Notes under the pieces: model-generated
The model's database searches: none
Seen by the model: only the letters and a program-made list of their open reading frames with translations
What the model was told of the DNA's origin: nothing
Assembly: GCA_021738565.1 (NCBI GenBank)
Contig: JAIPBT010000008.1
Location: 1-64,000, forward strand
DNA length: 64,000 bases
DNA from: Bacteroidales bacterium
Lineage (GTDB): Bacteria > Bacteroidota > Bacteroidia > Bacteroidales > GCA-2748055
Reading direction: 5' to 3'
Part shown: positions 19,844-30,189 of the stretch, piece after piece
Numbering within the stretch: position 1 is the first letter of the stretch
Layout: every line of letters begins with the position of its first letter
Made by a program: the position numbers and the translations under genes

Positions 19844-20629
19844 ATGTATCAAAAATTAATGATCTTAAGTGTCTTCGCTTTACTGGTCAGCTTCGGTTGT
19901 AACCAGGGACCGGGGACCGAATGGGAACTGGCATGGAGTGATGAGTTCAATTATTCCGGGGCGCCCGTTGATTCGTTATGGAACTATGAATTGGGTTATG
20001 TAAGGAACAATGAACTTCAGAAATATACCAATTCTGCTGAAAACATTCGTGTCAAAGATGGCTTTTGCATTATAACATGCAGGATGGAAGAGGATAGCGC
20101 CATTACCTCTGCTTCGATTACCACGAAAAATAAGAATGATATTAAATACGGAAGGGTGGAGGTACGTGCACAAATTCCTTCGGCCCTGGGATCATGGCCC
20201 GCCATTTGGTTGCTCGGAAACAATGTTAAAGAGGTTGGCTGGCCCGCCTGCGGTGAAATCGATATAATGGAACATGTTGGATTTGATCCTTTGAAGGTTC
20301 ATGCCAATATACACACGAAGGCCTACAACCATGTCAATGGGGATACCAGGGGGAATGCTATTGAAGTGGAAGATCCGTCAATGGACTTTCATGTTTACGC
20401 GATCAACTGGTACAGGGACCGGATAGATTTCTTTTTTGATGATTCACTGTATCATTCCTACGCGAATGACATGCAGGAGGATCCGGATACATGGCCCTTC
20501 GATGAACCGCATTACCTGATCATGAACCTGGCATTCGGCGGTGGCTGGGGTGGTGTGAAAGGAGTGGACCTGAACGCACTGCCTTTGGAATACAAGATCG
20601 ATTATGTGCGGGTTTACCAGAAAAAATGA
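19844..20629 (+). CDS. Glycoside hydrolase family 16 lipoprotein (beta-glucanase/laminarinase-like)
   Basis: Catalytic motif GEIDIMEHVG; lipobox LLVSFGC; ELAWSDEFNYSG. Confidence 0.9.
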   Translation: MYQKLMILSVFALLVSFGCNQGPGTEWELAWSDEFNYSGAPVDSLWNYELGYVRNNELQKYTNSAENIRVKDGFCIITCRMEEDSAITSASITTKNKNDIKYGRVEVRAQIPSALGSWPAIWLLGNNVKEVGWPACGEIDIMEHVGFDPLKVHANIHTKAYNHVNGDTRGNAIEVEDPSMDFHVYAINWYRDRIDFFFDDSLYHSYANDMQEDPDTWPFDEPHYLIMNLAFGGGWGGVKGVDLNALPLEYKIDYVRVYQKK

Positions 20630-20666
20630 TCATTTTTTACTGGAAATGAACAATAAAATTTTCAGG

Positions 20667-22325
20667 TTACCTGCTGTTGCTGTACTTGACGATCAATTCG
20701 TCATGTAAAGTATTATACATCTCCAGGACTTCGTTCATGTTTGCCTTTACATATTCAGTGAGAAAGTCACGGGCTTTGTCCGGATCCTTTTTGTAAAGTA
20801 TGAGGGCTTTTTCGTCAACCCGTTTTTGTTCATCAAACAGTCTTTCTTCAAATGGATCCCTTACAGCGCGTACATCCTTAATCATTTCCTGCCATTTCAG
20901 ATACAGAAGATTGTCTACAAAATCGATGGCCCAGGCAGCAGATTCCCTGCTGTATTTTGCCGGATCAAAATTCTTGTAGCATTCCGCAATTTCATTTGTG
21001 CCGGCGTAGATGGGTACATACGGACTTGTATAGGCATTGTCGAGAAAAACCCAATATATGCCCCCGATCGGATCAGGGTACCAGTCACGGAGTTGGGCGA
21101 TCATCCCGTAATACCCCTGCGGGCGGGCAACATTCCTGCGGTTATTAATATCCAGCAATTCCCTCCAGTCCTTTGTCGGAAAGGGTGTGGCAAGCGGACT
21201 CTTCTTCAGGCCTCCCTTGCCATCGGGCACATACCAGTCGTAATCCTCGGTCTTGTCGTATATGGTTCCTTCAAATGTAGAACGCTGGAAAGCCATGATA
21301 TCCCTGAGCCCGATCTTCTTTTCAACTTTTACAGAGGTGGGGTAGATTGAAATGGGTTCAACGTACTGGATATATTGATTGTATCCCATCATATGACCGT
21401 CATCGAGGCTTCTTTTGGGCCATTCGGCATTATTCGGGGCATAGGTGCTGTAGAAGAGCCAGAGTCTGCTTGTGGCCCATTCACGGGGCATGGGAGCATA
21501 TACTTCCTGAAGAACAAAAGGTTTGGTCCCGTATGGATCGTACCATCCTTTTTCTATGGCAAATGATTTGTAATTGGATGAATAGATAAAATTTTCATGG
21601 TCCTGCTCGTCCACTTCCTTGATAATGCTCCAGTTGGCAACCACCAGGGCATGGTCATCCGGGATCCGCTGAGCAACCCAAATGGCGCCGGGTTCACCGC
21701 TTTCAGGATCCCAGTCAGTACCCACACTGAAAATCTCTATCACCCAGATCTCCCTGGTATCACCAATAACAAGAGTTTCAGATTCTCCCACACAGGAAGG
21801 TAGAAAACCATATTTACTCATGAGTTCACCAATGAGTCTGACTGCCTCGTGGGAAGTTTTGCACCGCTGCAATGCAAATGCCTGGGCCTGTTCCACGGTC
21901 ATGATCTGCTTGCAAACAGACATGTCAACCTTTAATTCTTCCCTCTGGCTCGTTGTACTTTCTGCAATGGCCAGTTGGTGTTCATTCATGTGAGGATATG
22001 CCGAATGAAAGTACTTGTAGGTTTTCATGGTCTGGGGAATGGTGCCCAGTACCTCGCCAAAATCGTCGAGCGGCCTGTCAATATCCTGGATCCCCCAGTA
22101 TACATTGGCCAGTGCACCCTTTTTATATATTTTTTCCGGTATAACCCTGATCCTGCAATCGGCCCCGCAATCGGTATGGGAAATGTATACAGAACCATCT
22201 GATGAGGCCTTTTTCCCGACAGCAATGATGGTACATGCGGATAATTTAACGGGAAGGAAACTGATGAAAGACAACAATGCCAGTGTAATGGCTGGGATCA
22301 ATACTCTTTTCATTTGTTTAAACAT
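20667..22325 (-). CDS. C69 family dipeptidase
   Basis: Exported; CTIIAVGKKASSDGSVYISHTDCGADCRIRVIP and YYGMIAQLRDWYPDPIGGIYWVFLDNAYTSPYVPIYAG. Confidence 0.85.
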   Translation of the reverse strand: MFKQMKRVLIPAITLALLSFISFLPVKLSACTIIAVGKKASSDGSVYISHTDCGADCRIRVIPEKIYKKGALANVYWGIQDIDRPLDDFGEVLGTIPQTMKTYKYFHSAYPHMNEHQLAIAESTTSQREELKVDMSVCKQIMTVEQAQAFALQRCKTSHEAVRLIGELMSKYGFLPSCVGESETLVIGDTREIWVIEIFSVGTDWDPESGEPGAIWVAQRIPDDHALVVANWSIIKEVDEQDHENFIYSSNYKSFAIEKGWYDPYGTKPFVLQEVYAPMPREWATSRLWLFYSTYAPNNAEWPKRSLDDGHMMGYNQYIQYVEPISIYPTSVKVEKKIGLRDIMAFQRSTFEGTIYDKTEDYDWYVPDGKGGLKKSPLATPFPTKDWRELLDINNRRNVARPQGYYGMIAQLRDWYPDPIGGIYWVFLDNAYTSPYVPIYAGTNEIAECYKNFDPAKYSRESAAWAIDFVDNLLYLKWQEMIKDVRAVRDPFEERLFDEQKRVDEKALILYKKDPDKARDFLTEYVKANMNEVLEMYNTLHDELIVKYSNSR

Positions 22326-22551
22326 TTGTATTTCTTAATTGAAAACTTAAAAATAGGATAATTAATTACGAATTACGAATTGGATTATCAAAGCAGCAAT
22401 TCACAATTGAAACATTACTTCTACATTCGAAATTCGTAATTATTCTCCCGACTGATTGTCGGGATCATGGGCTCTTCGCCGCGGCGAATCGGTTCGTAAT
22501 TCGTAAACGGTTACCACATTTATACGGAGAGAAAAAGATCGGAATTATTGC

Positions 22552-22652
22552 CCCGGGTCATTCGGCTCGAGGTTCGGCGGAGCTCACTATTACGTATGGG
22601 AAAAGGGTAGGACTATCCCGGGTCCTTCGGCTCGAGGTTCGGCGGAGCTCAC
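22552..22652. repeat. Two 36-bp direct repeats CCCGGGTC(A/C)TTCGGCTCGAGGTTCGGCGGAGCTCAC
   Basis: Copies at 22552-22587 and 22617-22652 differing at one base. Confidence 0.9.
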
Positions 22653-23006
22653 CTCTTCGCTCAGGAACCGGTCTTTATTGTCAGGAACCGATCTCGACAA
22701 GCTCGATCTTCCCACCTCACACCCCAACCCGCCGGTTCCCGATCGAAGCGTTGCACTGAGCGTAGCGCTGTACTGAGCGAAGTCGAAGTGCCGAAGTGTC
22801 GAGGGATGCCTCGTTATTGAAATGTGTTAATAATAAAGTGAGTACAAATCGCAAACTATGATATATATATTTAAATAGTAAGATAAATATATATTTCATG
22901 AATTTCAGTTGCGGATATGTCCTGTAGTTTGCTATTTTTTAAGTTATTGCGAATTTATGTATATTGCATAGGCAAGTAGTATGTACCAGTTATAAAACAA
23001 AAAGAA

Positions 23007-24083
23007 ATGAAAACTATATTAATCGCACTCGCATGTTGCATCATTGCAATTGATGGTTTTTCACAGGGTGGGGAGGCCAGTAAAAGCGGGGATGCTGAAA
23101 AAGATCAAGTATTCATGTATAGTGATTCGGGTTTTGAACCAGGAAAAAAATACGTGATCACCAGGCATGATGGCATAGAATACCGGGGAGAGATATTGAG
23201 TGATGATAACAGGGAGATACTGATGGATACAAAATCTCTGGGGAAAATTTACATTCCGAAATACCAGATCAGCACGATTTATGAAATTGCTGAGAAAACA
23301 TCCATCGGATATAGTTCCTACCAGGCCGAAGGTCCGTTTACCACGCGCTACTCCTTTACCACGAATGCGCACCCGATCAAGAAAGGGGAGAATTACGGCA
23401 TGCTCAATGTACACGGACCTGAATTTCACCTTGCCGTATCTGATCACCTGAATGTGGGATTAATGGCAACCTGGATGGCCAGTCCGTTGGTCCTGGCCGG
23501 AAAATATTCCTTTAATACAAAAGAAGCGAAAATCCATTTTTCAGTGGGAACCCTGCTTGGAACTTCGGGTTACATTAATAATTTCAGAGGGTACGGGGGA
23601 CTTCACTGGGCGAATGTTACATTTGGCGACAGGAAGAGCAATATTACTTTCTCTGCGGGATATGCTTACCTTCAAACAGGCACCCTGCATGAATATTATG
23701 CCCCGGGCACCTATTATACAGAACAACAATTCTCGGATGTAGGATCAGAGAGGCTTCAAAGTATATTCCAGGGTCCTATCGTTTCCATTGCAGGAATAGG
23801 AAGAATAGGTGCGAAAGCGAGTTTCGTATTCGATTCCATGATCGGAAATTTCAGCTATGATAAGAACAACGTTGAATCAATTTACAACGATCTGAACGGT
23901 ACCAATACCTATGTTGCAAGTGACAGGCGTACAAATGCCACTGCGCTGTTCCTCATGCCTGGTGTCCGGTTTCAGAGCACCCCCAGAAAGGCCCTGCAGA
24001 TATGCGTGGCAGGCGTTTCTGTATTCGCGGATGAAAGCGCATCCTTCCCCATCCCCATGGTTAGCTGGTTTTATCAGTTTTAG
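23007..24083 (+). CDS. Hypothetical exported protein, beta-barrel-like
   Basis: Signal peptide; C-terminal half rich in alternating aromatic strands; ends MVSWFYQF. Confidence 0.6.
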   Translation: MKTILIALACCIIAIDGFSQGGEASKSGDAEKDQVFMYSDSGFEPGKKYVITRHDGIEYRGEILSDDNREILMDTKSLGKIYIPKYQISTIYEIAEKTSIGYSSYQAEGPFTTRYSFTTNAHPIKKGENYGMLNVHGPEFHLAVSDHLNVGLMATWMASPLVLAGKYSFNTKEAKIHFSVGTLLGTSGYINNFRGYGGLHWANVTFGDRKSNITFSAGYAYLQTGTLHEYYAPGTYYTEQQFSDVGSERLQSIFQGPIVSIAGIGRIGAKASFVFDSMIGNFSYDKNNVESIYNDLNGTNTYVASDRRTNATALFLMPGVRFQSTPRKALQICVAGVSVFADESASFPIPMVSWFYQF

Positions 24084-24130
24084 ATGCAATAATAAAAGCC
24101 AGGGGCCAAGGGCCGGTCAAAACCAGCATA

Positions 24131-24300
24131 TAGTATGTGAGTTCACGACTGCACGACTGCACGAATACATGACTGCACGAAGGGGAGAGGGGGTGACCGG
24201 GTGACTGGGGCCAGGGGGCAAAAGCCTGGACTGGATGACCAGGAGACCAGGTGAGGGGGTAATCAGGCGACTGGGTGACTTGGGGACCAGGCGACTGGTA
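24131..24300. repeat. Degenerate G-rich satellite-like tract
   Basis: Repeated GACTGCACGA and GACYRGGYGA-like units between convergent genes. Confidence 0.7.
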
Positions 24301-24471
24301 GTAGGGTTGCCGAGCGGAGTCGAGGCTAAAATAATAATCCCAATTCCCCGCTTCCCGAGCGAAGCCGAGGGACTGCAAATCCGCGAAGCTCCTTTTTACT
24401 TTTACCGCAAAGGACCAAAAGAAATGTTTTCTCTGTTTACCTCCCAGATCCCTTAAATTTCATTCAATTCT

Positions 24472-26799
24472 TTAATACTTCACTATCTTTTCCGTTCTCA
24501 CCCAGGCACTGGATCTTACAGAAACAAAGTAAATACCCCTGGAATACTGACTTAAATCCACCTGTTCAGCTGTTTTGTTGTGTTCTTTCCGATAAATAAC
24601 ACGACCTGCAATAGAAAAGATTTCAATATCGGTTTGTACTGAATGGGCAAGTTCAATGGTGAAAGTTCCGTCATTGGGATTCGGATAGATTCTAACGCCA
24701 GCTTCGCTATAAATACCAACAATATTGGATGTGTCATTACAGTTCTCGAACACAATATTATCACTGCCTGTAGCACTATATTTTTCCTTTCTGCCTTCAG
24801 GAGGGAATGGCAGCTCCCATACAATCACTTCTGTAAGGGTTGGCATGTCCATTAATAGCAGGTTAAATCCATAAGTATAATCTGGGTTCTGATCAATCAT
24901 TAAGTCAGTATTGTTGCAAATATCGAGGCTTGTCAATAAGTTAGCGGAGCAATCCAGGTGACCCAGCCAGGCATTGTTTGTAAGGTCTAGTTCTGTGATG
25001 GCATTATGCTGGCAGTCCAGAACAACCAGCAGGGGATTATTAGTTACATCCAGACCGGCCAGTTTATTAGACGAACAATCCAGAACAGCAAGGTCAGTGT
25101 TCTGTGTTACATCAAGGATGGTTAATGCGTTATCATAACATAATAATCGTACCAGTTCAGTGTTATTTGAAACTTCCAGGTTCGTTAGCTGGTTGATGTT
25201 ACAGTTTAGGTAGTTTAGTTTAGAATTTTGGGATACATCCAAAGATGTTAACTGGTTGATTCCACACAATAGTATTTTTAAGGAATCATTCTGTGAAACG
25301 TTCAGGGAGGTTAGATGGTTATTGTAACAATATAACGTTTGGAGGGATGTAAAACCTGTAATGTTCAAGGTGTCTAATGAGTTTTTACTACAGTCCAGAT
25401 AGGTAAGATAATTACCATTTGTGATATTTAATTCCGTGAGGTCATTTCCATGGCAATCTATATAGCTGAATGATTTATAGTTTAAGATATCTATATTTGA
25501 AAGGTTGTTATCGCAACAATTGATAGAATCCAACAAAGTAAATCTCTCAATTCCGGATAAATCAGAAATGTTACCGTTTGAGATATTTAGTTTTTTAACA
25601 TTTTCTGCCTCTGAATAACTGATAAAACCATCTTCATTGGTGTCTACACCTTCCTTAATTAGTGCCGATAAAAAGTACTTGTCAGGGAATATAATATATC
25701 GTGCATAAGAAGATGGACAAGTTCCCCATTTAGGAAAAAACACGGATGCCAATGGACAATCGGTAGCAAAATCCTTTGGTTCCCGATCTATTTTTTCCAC
25801 ACACCAAACGGATATATTCTGATTAAATGACTCCGCTTTTGCAAACATCTCACTCATATCGGTCACGTTACTCACATCCCATGATTTAATGTCTTGATTG
25901 AATTGCCAATTTCCATAAAACATCTGTGACATATTTGTTACTGGCGAGGTGCAAAGAATGGTTAAATCAGCGCCTTCATCTCTTCTTTGTTCAAGTAATT
26001 TCCTGTTTACAGCTTCATAGAGAATACTATTTACGGTTCCTGTATCTCCGGGTTGGCATTTTTCGCATTTAATTGTCGTACCGTTTTCGTCTAAGTAGAA
26101 ATAAGGAATACAGGGTTCACCCCATTCAGGGAAAAAGTCTGACTGCAACGGGCAGCCACCTGCAAAATCCTCCGGTTCAATATTTATATTTTCAACACAC
26201 CAAATTGATATATCCTGGTTGAATGATTTGGCAGCCCTGAACATAGCCGACATATCAGTTACATTACCAACATCCCATAAGCCAATGTCCTTGTTAAATG
26301 TAGTTGCAAAAGAAAACATATAATCCATTTTTGTCACCCTGCCTACATCCCACGCTTCAATATCTTGGTTAAAAGCATCAGCATCATAAAACATATGACT
26401 CATATCAGTCACATTACTTACATTCCATGCACCAATATCCTGGTTGAATGAAGCAGCATAATTAAACATATGACACATATCAGTCACGCTACTTACATCC
26501 CATGAACCAATATCCTGGTTAAAATCATCCATGCGATAAAACAGACTATCCATTTCCGTGACCAGCGAGGTACATATTACGATCAAATTGGCTCCTTCAT
26601 CTTTTCTTTTATCCAGTAATTCCCGATCCACAGCTTCATACCGAATCCCATTCACAAGTCCTGTATCCCCGGGTTGACAGTTTTTACATTTGATAGTGAT
26701 ACCGTTTTCATCTAAATAGAAAGTGGGGATCTCCTGTGCCGGGCATTGTTTTGCCGTGATGAATAGAAGTACAAGAATAAGGCCTGGCAATTTATTCAT
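24472..26799 (-). CDS. BspA-like (DUF285) / LRR surface protein with T9SS C-terminal sorting domain
   Basis: Repeated FNQDIGxWDVSxVTDMxxMF units, ~22-aa LRR units (LTSLDVSQNSKLNYLNCNINQ), C-terminal GVRIYPNPNDGTFTIEL...IVKY. Confidence 0.88.
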   Translation of the reverse strand: MNKLPGLILVLLFITAKQCPAQEIPTFYLDENGITIKCKNCQPGDTGLVNGIRYEAVDRELLDKRKDEGANLIVICTSLVTEMDSLFYRMDDFNQDIGSWDVSSVTDMCHMFNYAASFNQDIGAWNVSNVTDMSHMFYDADAFNQDIEAWDVGRVTKMDYMFSFATTFNKDIGLWDVGNVTDMSAMFRAAKSFNQDISIWCVENINIEPEDFAGGCPLQSDFFPEWGEPCIPYFYLDENGTTIKCEKCQPGDTGTVNSILYEAVNRKLLEQRRDEGADLTILCTSPVTNMSQMFYGNWQFNQDIKSWDVSNVTDMSEMFAKAESFNQNISVWCVEKIDREPKDFATDCPLASVFFPKWGTCPSSYARYIIFPDKYFLSALIKEGVDTNEDGFISYSEAENVKKLNISNGNISDLSGIERFTLLDSINCCDNNLSNIDILNYKSFSYIDCHGNDLTELNITNGNYLTYLDCSKNSLDTLNITGFTSLQTLYCYNNHLTSLNVSQNDSLKILLCGINQLTSLDVSQNSKLNYLNCNINQLTNLEVSNNTELVRLLCYDNALTILDVTQNTDLAVLDCSSNKLAGLDVTNNPLLVVLDCQHNAITELDLTNNAWLGHLDCSANLLTSLDICNNTDLMIDQNPDYTYGFNLLLMDMPTLTEVIVWELPFPPEGRKEKYSATGSDNIVFENCNDTSNIVGIYSEAGVRIYPNPNDGTFTIELAHSVQTDIEIFSIAGRVIYRKEHNKTAEQVDLSQYSRGIYFVSVRSSAWVRTEKIVKY

Positions 26800-26843
26800 A
26801 GCCCTAATTTAAGTTTTAAGTTGAACAATTGAGGCAAATAGCT

Positions 26844-28232
26844 CTACTTTCCGATACAAAAATTCCTAAAAATATTTCCCAGGATCTCGTCGGTCGTTAC
26901 CTCACCGGTGATCTCGCCGAGGTAATGAAGTGCTTCGCGGATGTCCTGGGCTAGGAGGTCCTGGGGCAGGGCAGAGGAAAGTCCGTCGAGGACGCGTTCC
27001 AGGCTTCCCGAGGCGGCATTGAGTGCATTGAAATGCCTGACGTTGGTGATCAGGACATCCTGGTGTTTGACATGACCAATGTTTACAGCATTCATCAATG
27101 TTTCCCTTAACTGGTCGATGTTTTGGTGGTTCCTGGCGGAGATGCGGCAGATGTATTCACCTTTTTCCAGAAAATTGTCATCAAATACCCTTGGATCGGC
27201 AATGTCCGATTTGTTGATCACCAGGATCAAAGGGCTTTTTCTGTCCTTCAACTGCTCCCTGATGGCCCGGAGTGATTCAAAAATAAGTTCCTGTCCGTCT
27301 GAAGCTTCAACAAGAAGCATCACCACGCTGGCCTGACCGATCTTCTGATAGGTTCTCCTGATGCCGAGGTTTTCTATTGTATCTGCTGTTTCACGTAACC
27401 CTGCAGTGTCAATGAAACGGTAGGTGATCCCATCTATTACCACCGTATCTTCAATTGAGTCCCTCGTGGTTCCTTCTATTTCGGAAACAATTGCCCTATC
27501 TTCTTCGAGCAATGCATTCAGCAGTGTTGACTTCCCTACGTTGGGACGGCCGACAATCGCTACCGGCACCCCTGATTTTATAACATTTCCCAGTTGGAAA
27601 GAATTTTTCAGGGTCTCTACAAGTTCCTTTACTTCATTTACCAGCAAAGAGAGTTCTGTCCTGTCGGCAAATTCGACATCCTCCTCACTGAAATCAAGTT
27701 CAAGCTCAATCAGTGATATGAAATGCAACAATTTGTCCCTTAGATCTTTTATTTTCTTTGAAAATCCGCCCTTTATCTGGTGCATGGCCACATCATGGGA
27801 AGCTTTTGATTCGGCCGCGATCAGGTCGGCAACAGCTTCGGCTTGTGAAAGGTCCATCTTGCCGTTCAGGAAGGCACGCTGGGTAAACTCCCCGGGGCGG
27901 GCAGCTTCAGCGCCCTTGCTTATGAGCAGCTCCATGATCCTTTGCTGAATATATGCAGAACCATGGCAGGAGATCTCGATCACATCTTCACCGGTGTATG
28001 AATGGGGAGACCTGAAAAGACTGATAAGTACTTCATCAACGACATCTTCTCCATCGTGGATCGTTCCAAAATGAATGGTATTGGCAGAAAGCTTCAGGAG
28101 ATCCTTTTCGGTTTTCGCCGGTTTAAATACACTATTAACGATTTCATAGGTTGCTGGTCCGCTTACCCTGATTACAGCAATGGCTCCGGTTCCGGAGGTG
28201 GCAATGGCACATATAGTGGATTCGGAGATCAT
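26844..28232 (-). CDS. mnmE: tRNA uridine-5-carboxymethylaminomethyl modification GTPase MnmE
   Basis: GTPase motifs GRPNVGKSTLLNALL, DTAGLRETADTIE, NKSD; C-terminal FCIGK. Confidence 0.96.
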   Translation of the reverse strand: MISESTICAIATSGTGAIAVIRVSGPATYEIVNSVFKPAKTEKDLLKLSANTIHFGTIHDGEDVVDEVLISLFRSPHSYTGEDVIEISCHGSAYIQQRIMELLISKGAEAARPGEFTQRAFLNGKMDLSQAEAVADLIAAESKASHDVAMHQIKGGFSKKIKDLRDKLLHFISLIELELDFSEEDVEFADRTELSLLVNEVKELVETLKNSFQLGNVIKSGVPVAIVGRPNVGKSTLLNALLEEDRAIVSEIEGTTRDSIEDTVVIDGITYRFIDTAGLRETADTIENLGIRRTYQKIGQASVVMLLVEASDGQELIFESLRAIREQLKDRKSPLILVINKSDIADPRVFDDNFLEKGEYICRISARNHQNIDQLRETLMNAVNIGHVKHQDVLITNVRHFNALNAASGSLERVLDGLSSALPQDLLAQDIREALHYLGEITGEVTTDEILGNIFRNFCIGK

Positions 28233-28256
28233 GGCGCAAAGGTAGGGAAAGTTGAA

Positions 28257-28308
28257 GAATTTCGAATGTTGAATTTCGAATGTAGAATATCGAATATCGA
28301 ATGTCGAA
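28257..28308. repeat. Degenerate 14-bp tandem repeat (GAATTTCGAATGTT)
   Basis: GAATTTCGAATGTT GAATTTCGAATGTA GAATATCGAATA TCGAATGTCGAA. Confidence 0.85.
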
Positions 28309-28494
28309 GTGGGCTTTGGGTGGAGAAGGGAAGCAGGTATACTTTAACCTACAGCACGGTTCCTGAGCAAAGTGGTGAGCCTTTTGAAAAACGGGTTACT
28401 GCCGAAGGACAACCTGTGGAAACGGTAATACGCGGTATTGAAATGAAAATTTGTATTTTAGATGTGAATTATTTAAATATAACCTGAACCAATA

Positions 28495-28896
28495 ATGAAA
28501 AGAAGAAACTTTATCAAAAACACAGGACTCGCAGCGCTTGCAGGAACCGGCATGGCCGCTTCCGGGTGCAATGTTAAAAGCAAAAGTTCACTGGCGCCCG
28601 GACAGATCCGGCATGGAGTGATCTTTACCCTGAAGTATAAAAAAGGCAGCGCTGAGGCTGATAAATTCCTGGAAGATGGAAGAAAAATCCTGTCGGCGAT
28701 TCCGGTGGTTCAGCATTTTATGGTGTACCGTCAGGTGAGTACGAAAAATGAGTACGATTACGGGTTTACCATGGTATTTGATAACATGGAGGATTATGCA
28801 ACTTACAATGACCATCCCGACCATGTTGATTTTGTTGAGAACAGGTGGAAAACTGAAGTGGAAAAATTTCTGGAGATTGATTTTGAATTATACTGA
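28495..28896 (+). CDS. Dabb (stress-responsive A/B barrel) domain lipoprotein
   Basis: Tat/lipoprotein-like leader MKRRNFIKNTGLAALAGTGMAASGC; IRHGVIFTLKYKKGSAEADKFLEDG...YNDHPDHVDFVEN. Confidence 0.75.
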   Translation: MKRRNFIKNTGLAALAGTGMAASGCNVKSKSSLAPGQIRHGVIFTLKYKKGSAEADKFLEDGRKILSAIPVVQHFMVYRQVSTKNEYDYGFTMVFDNMEDYATYNDHPDHVDFVENRWKTEVEKFLEIDFELY

Positions 28897-28913
28897 TCGG
28901 TCGTCTCCAACCT

Positions 28914-29411
28914 TTATTTGATCTTCTTTTTCCTGTTCAGGTAATTCATTTTGATCCATATCCTCAGTGCCGGTCCGTTCAGTTCAAAAGTGACCTCTTC
29001 AAATCCGGGCTTTTTCAGTTTCAAAAAAGAGGGATTGGTTGACATTCCCCATCCTTCAGCCGGGAGGCTGAGAATGTAGTTCATTGACAGGCTCAGGTCT
29101 TCGTCATCAAGCACGGCGCAGGCATATTTACCGCGGGGCAGACTGTCAATTTCCACAGTCATGTTTCCGTTCTTTAAATGACCTTTATCCCATACAAAAT
29201 TATATTTTGGAGCATCTGTCCACTGTTCTTCAGCATCGTACAGTCCCATCGCAATCTGTCCGGCATTGCTCCTGATGTCAGTGAATGTTATGATCAGCCT
29301 GCCGCAGGCATACGATTGTGCCTGGCAAAATATACTGACCTGGGTGGATAGTAAAATGCATAATACTAAAGGCTTAACGTTCAAGGTAATTGACGGTGAA
29401 GTAATTTTCAT
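28914..29411 (-). CDS. DUF2141 domain-containing exported protein
   Basis: LIITFTDIRSNAGQIAMGLYDAEEQW...GKYACAVLDDEDLSLSMNY; later Met start chosen to reduce overlap. Confidence 0.7.
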   Translation of the reverse strand: MKITSPSITLNVKPLVLCILLSTQVSIFCQAQSYACGRLIITFTDIRSNAGQIAMGLYDAEEQWTDAPKYNFVWDKGHLKNGNMTVEIDSLPRGKYACAVLDDEDLSLSMNYILSLPAEGWGMSTNPSFLKLKKPGFEEVTFELNGPALRIWIKMNYLNRKKKIK

Positions 29412-30147
29412 TGGTTGCAGTAATTTGTATCTCATCCATCTTCATCCTTGAACTCCTGCCATTTTGGTGGTTGACCGCGTACATCTCCGTAACCATGTAT
29501 TTTCCTGCTGCTTTTTCAAGGAGCTCGTAGGATACCGTTTCAATTGTTTTAATTACCTGGTTATCGTAATCATAATATTCTGTCTTCTGCACAATATAAT
29601 CATTTTTCCCAATCCATGCATTTCTTTCAGTGTATCCGTATTCATCCTCCAGGTTGATATTTTTTGGCCGGGCCTTGATCTTCCAGCAGTGGATGCCATT
29701 CACAGTTTCTTCACCTGTCAATTCATAATCGAAATCTTCAACTTTAGGGGCAGACATATCGCCATTGCTGAATTCTGATCCCATGAATGAATTGCTTTTC
29801 TCGCTGGATACTATGCGGCGTGTCTTCCTGAGCGCGGGCAGGTAGATCCACATATCATCGGCTTTGTCCTCGTAGTCAAATATCAGTATTCCCGTGCCCT
29901 TAACTTCAGCCGGGGAGGTAAATTTAATGATCCTTTTTTCGGTTCCGTCTGCATAGGCTTTGGATGCCATGGTATTTTCCCTTATCCTAACATTCCCTCG
30001 ACTGTCGGTTATAGATAGCGTTGACAATGCCTCAAACGAACTGATTTTAACGGCATCATGACTTTTTCTTACAATTTCAGCCGGATCCTGACCCTGACAT
30101 AAAACAGAATGTAAAAGGATAAAACTTATAATTATTATTTTATACAT
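29374..30147 (-). CDS. LolA-like outer membrane lipoprotein-sorting protein
   Basis: Signal peptide; ILIFDYEDKADDMWIYLPALRKTRRIVSSEKSNSFMGSEFSNGDMS pattern. Confidence 0.8.
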   Translation of the reverse strand: MYKIIIISFILLHSVLCQGQDPAEIVRKSHDAVKISSFEALSTLSITDSRGNVRIRENTMASKAYADGTEKRIIKFTSPAEVKGTGILIFDYEDKADDMWIYLPALRKTRRIVSSEKSNSFMGSEFSNGDMSAPKVEDFDYELTGEETVNGIHCWKIKARPKNINLEDEYGYTERNAWIGKNDYIVQKTEYYDYDNQVIKTIETVSYELLEKAAGKYMVTEMYAVNHQNGRSSRMKMDEIQITATNENYFTVNYLER

Positions 30148-30189
30148 AATAATATTATTTTAATAATTAAAATATAAATAAATTAGATT

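Noticed and set aside
24061-24378. 105-aa minus-strand ORF with QSPGHP-like repeats
   Set aside because: Translation of the G-rich satellite tract; no start context or family signal, more likely non-coding.
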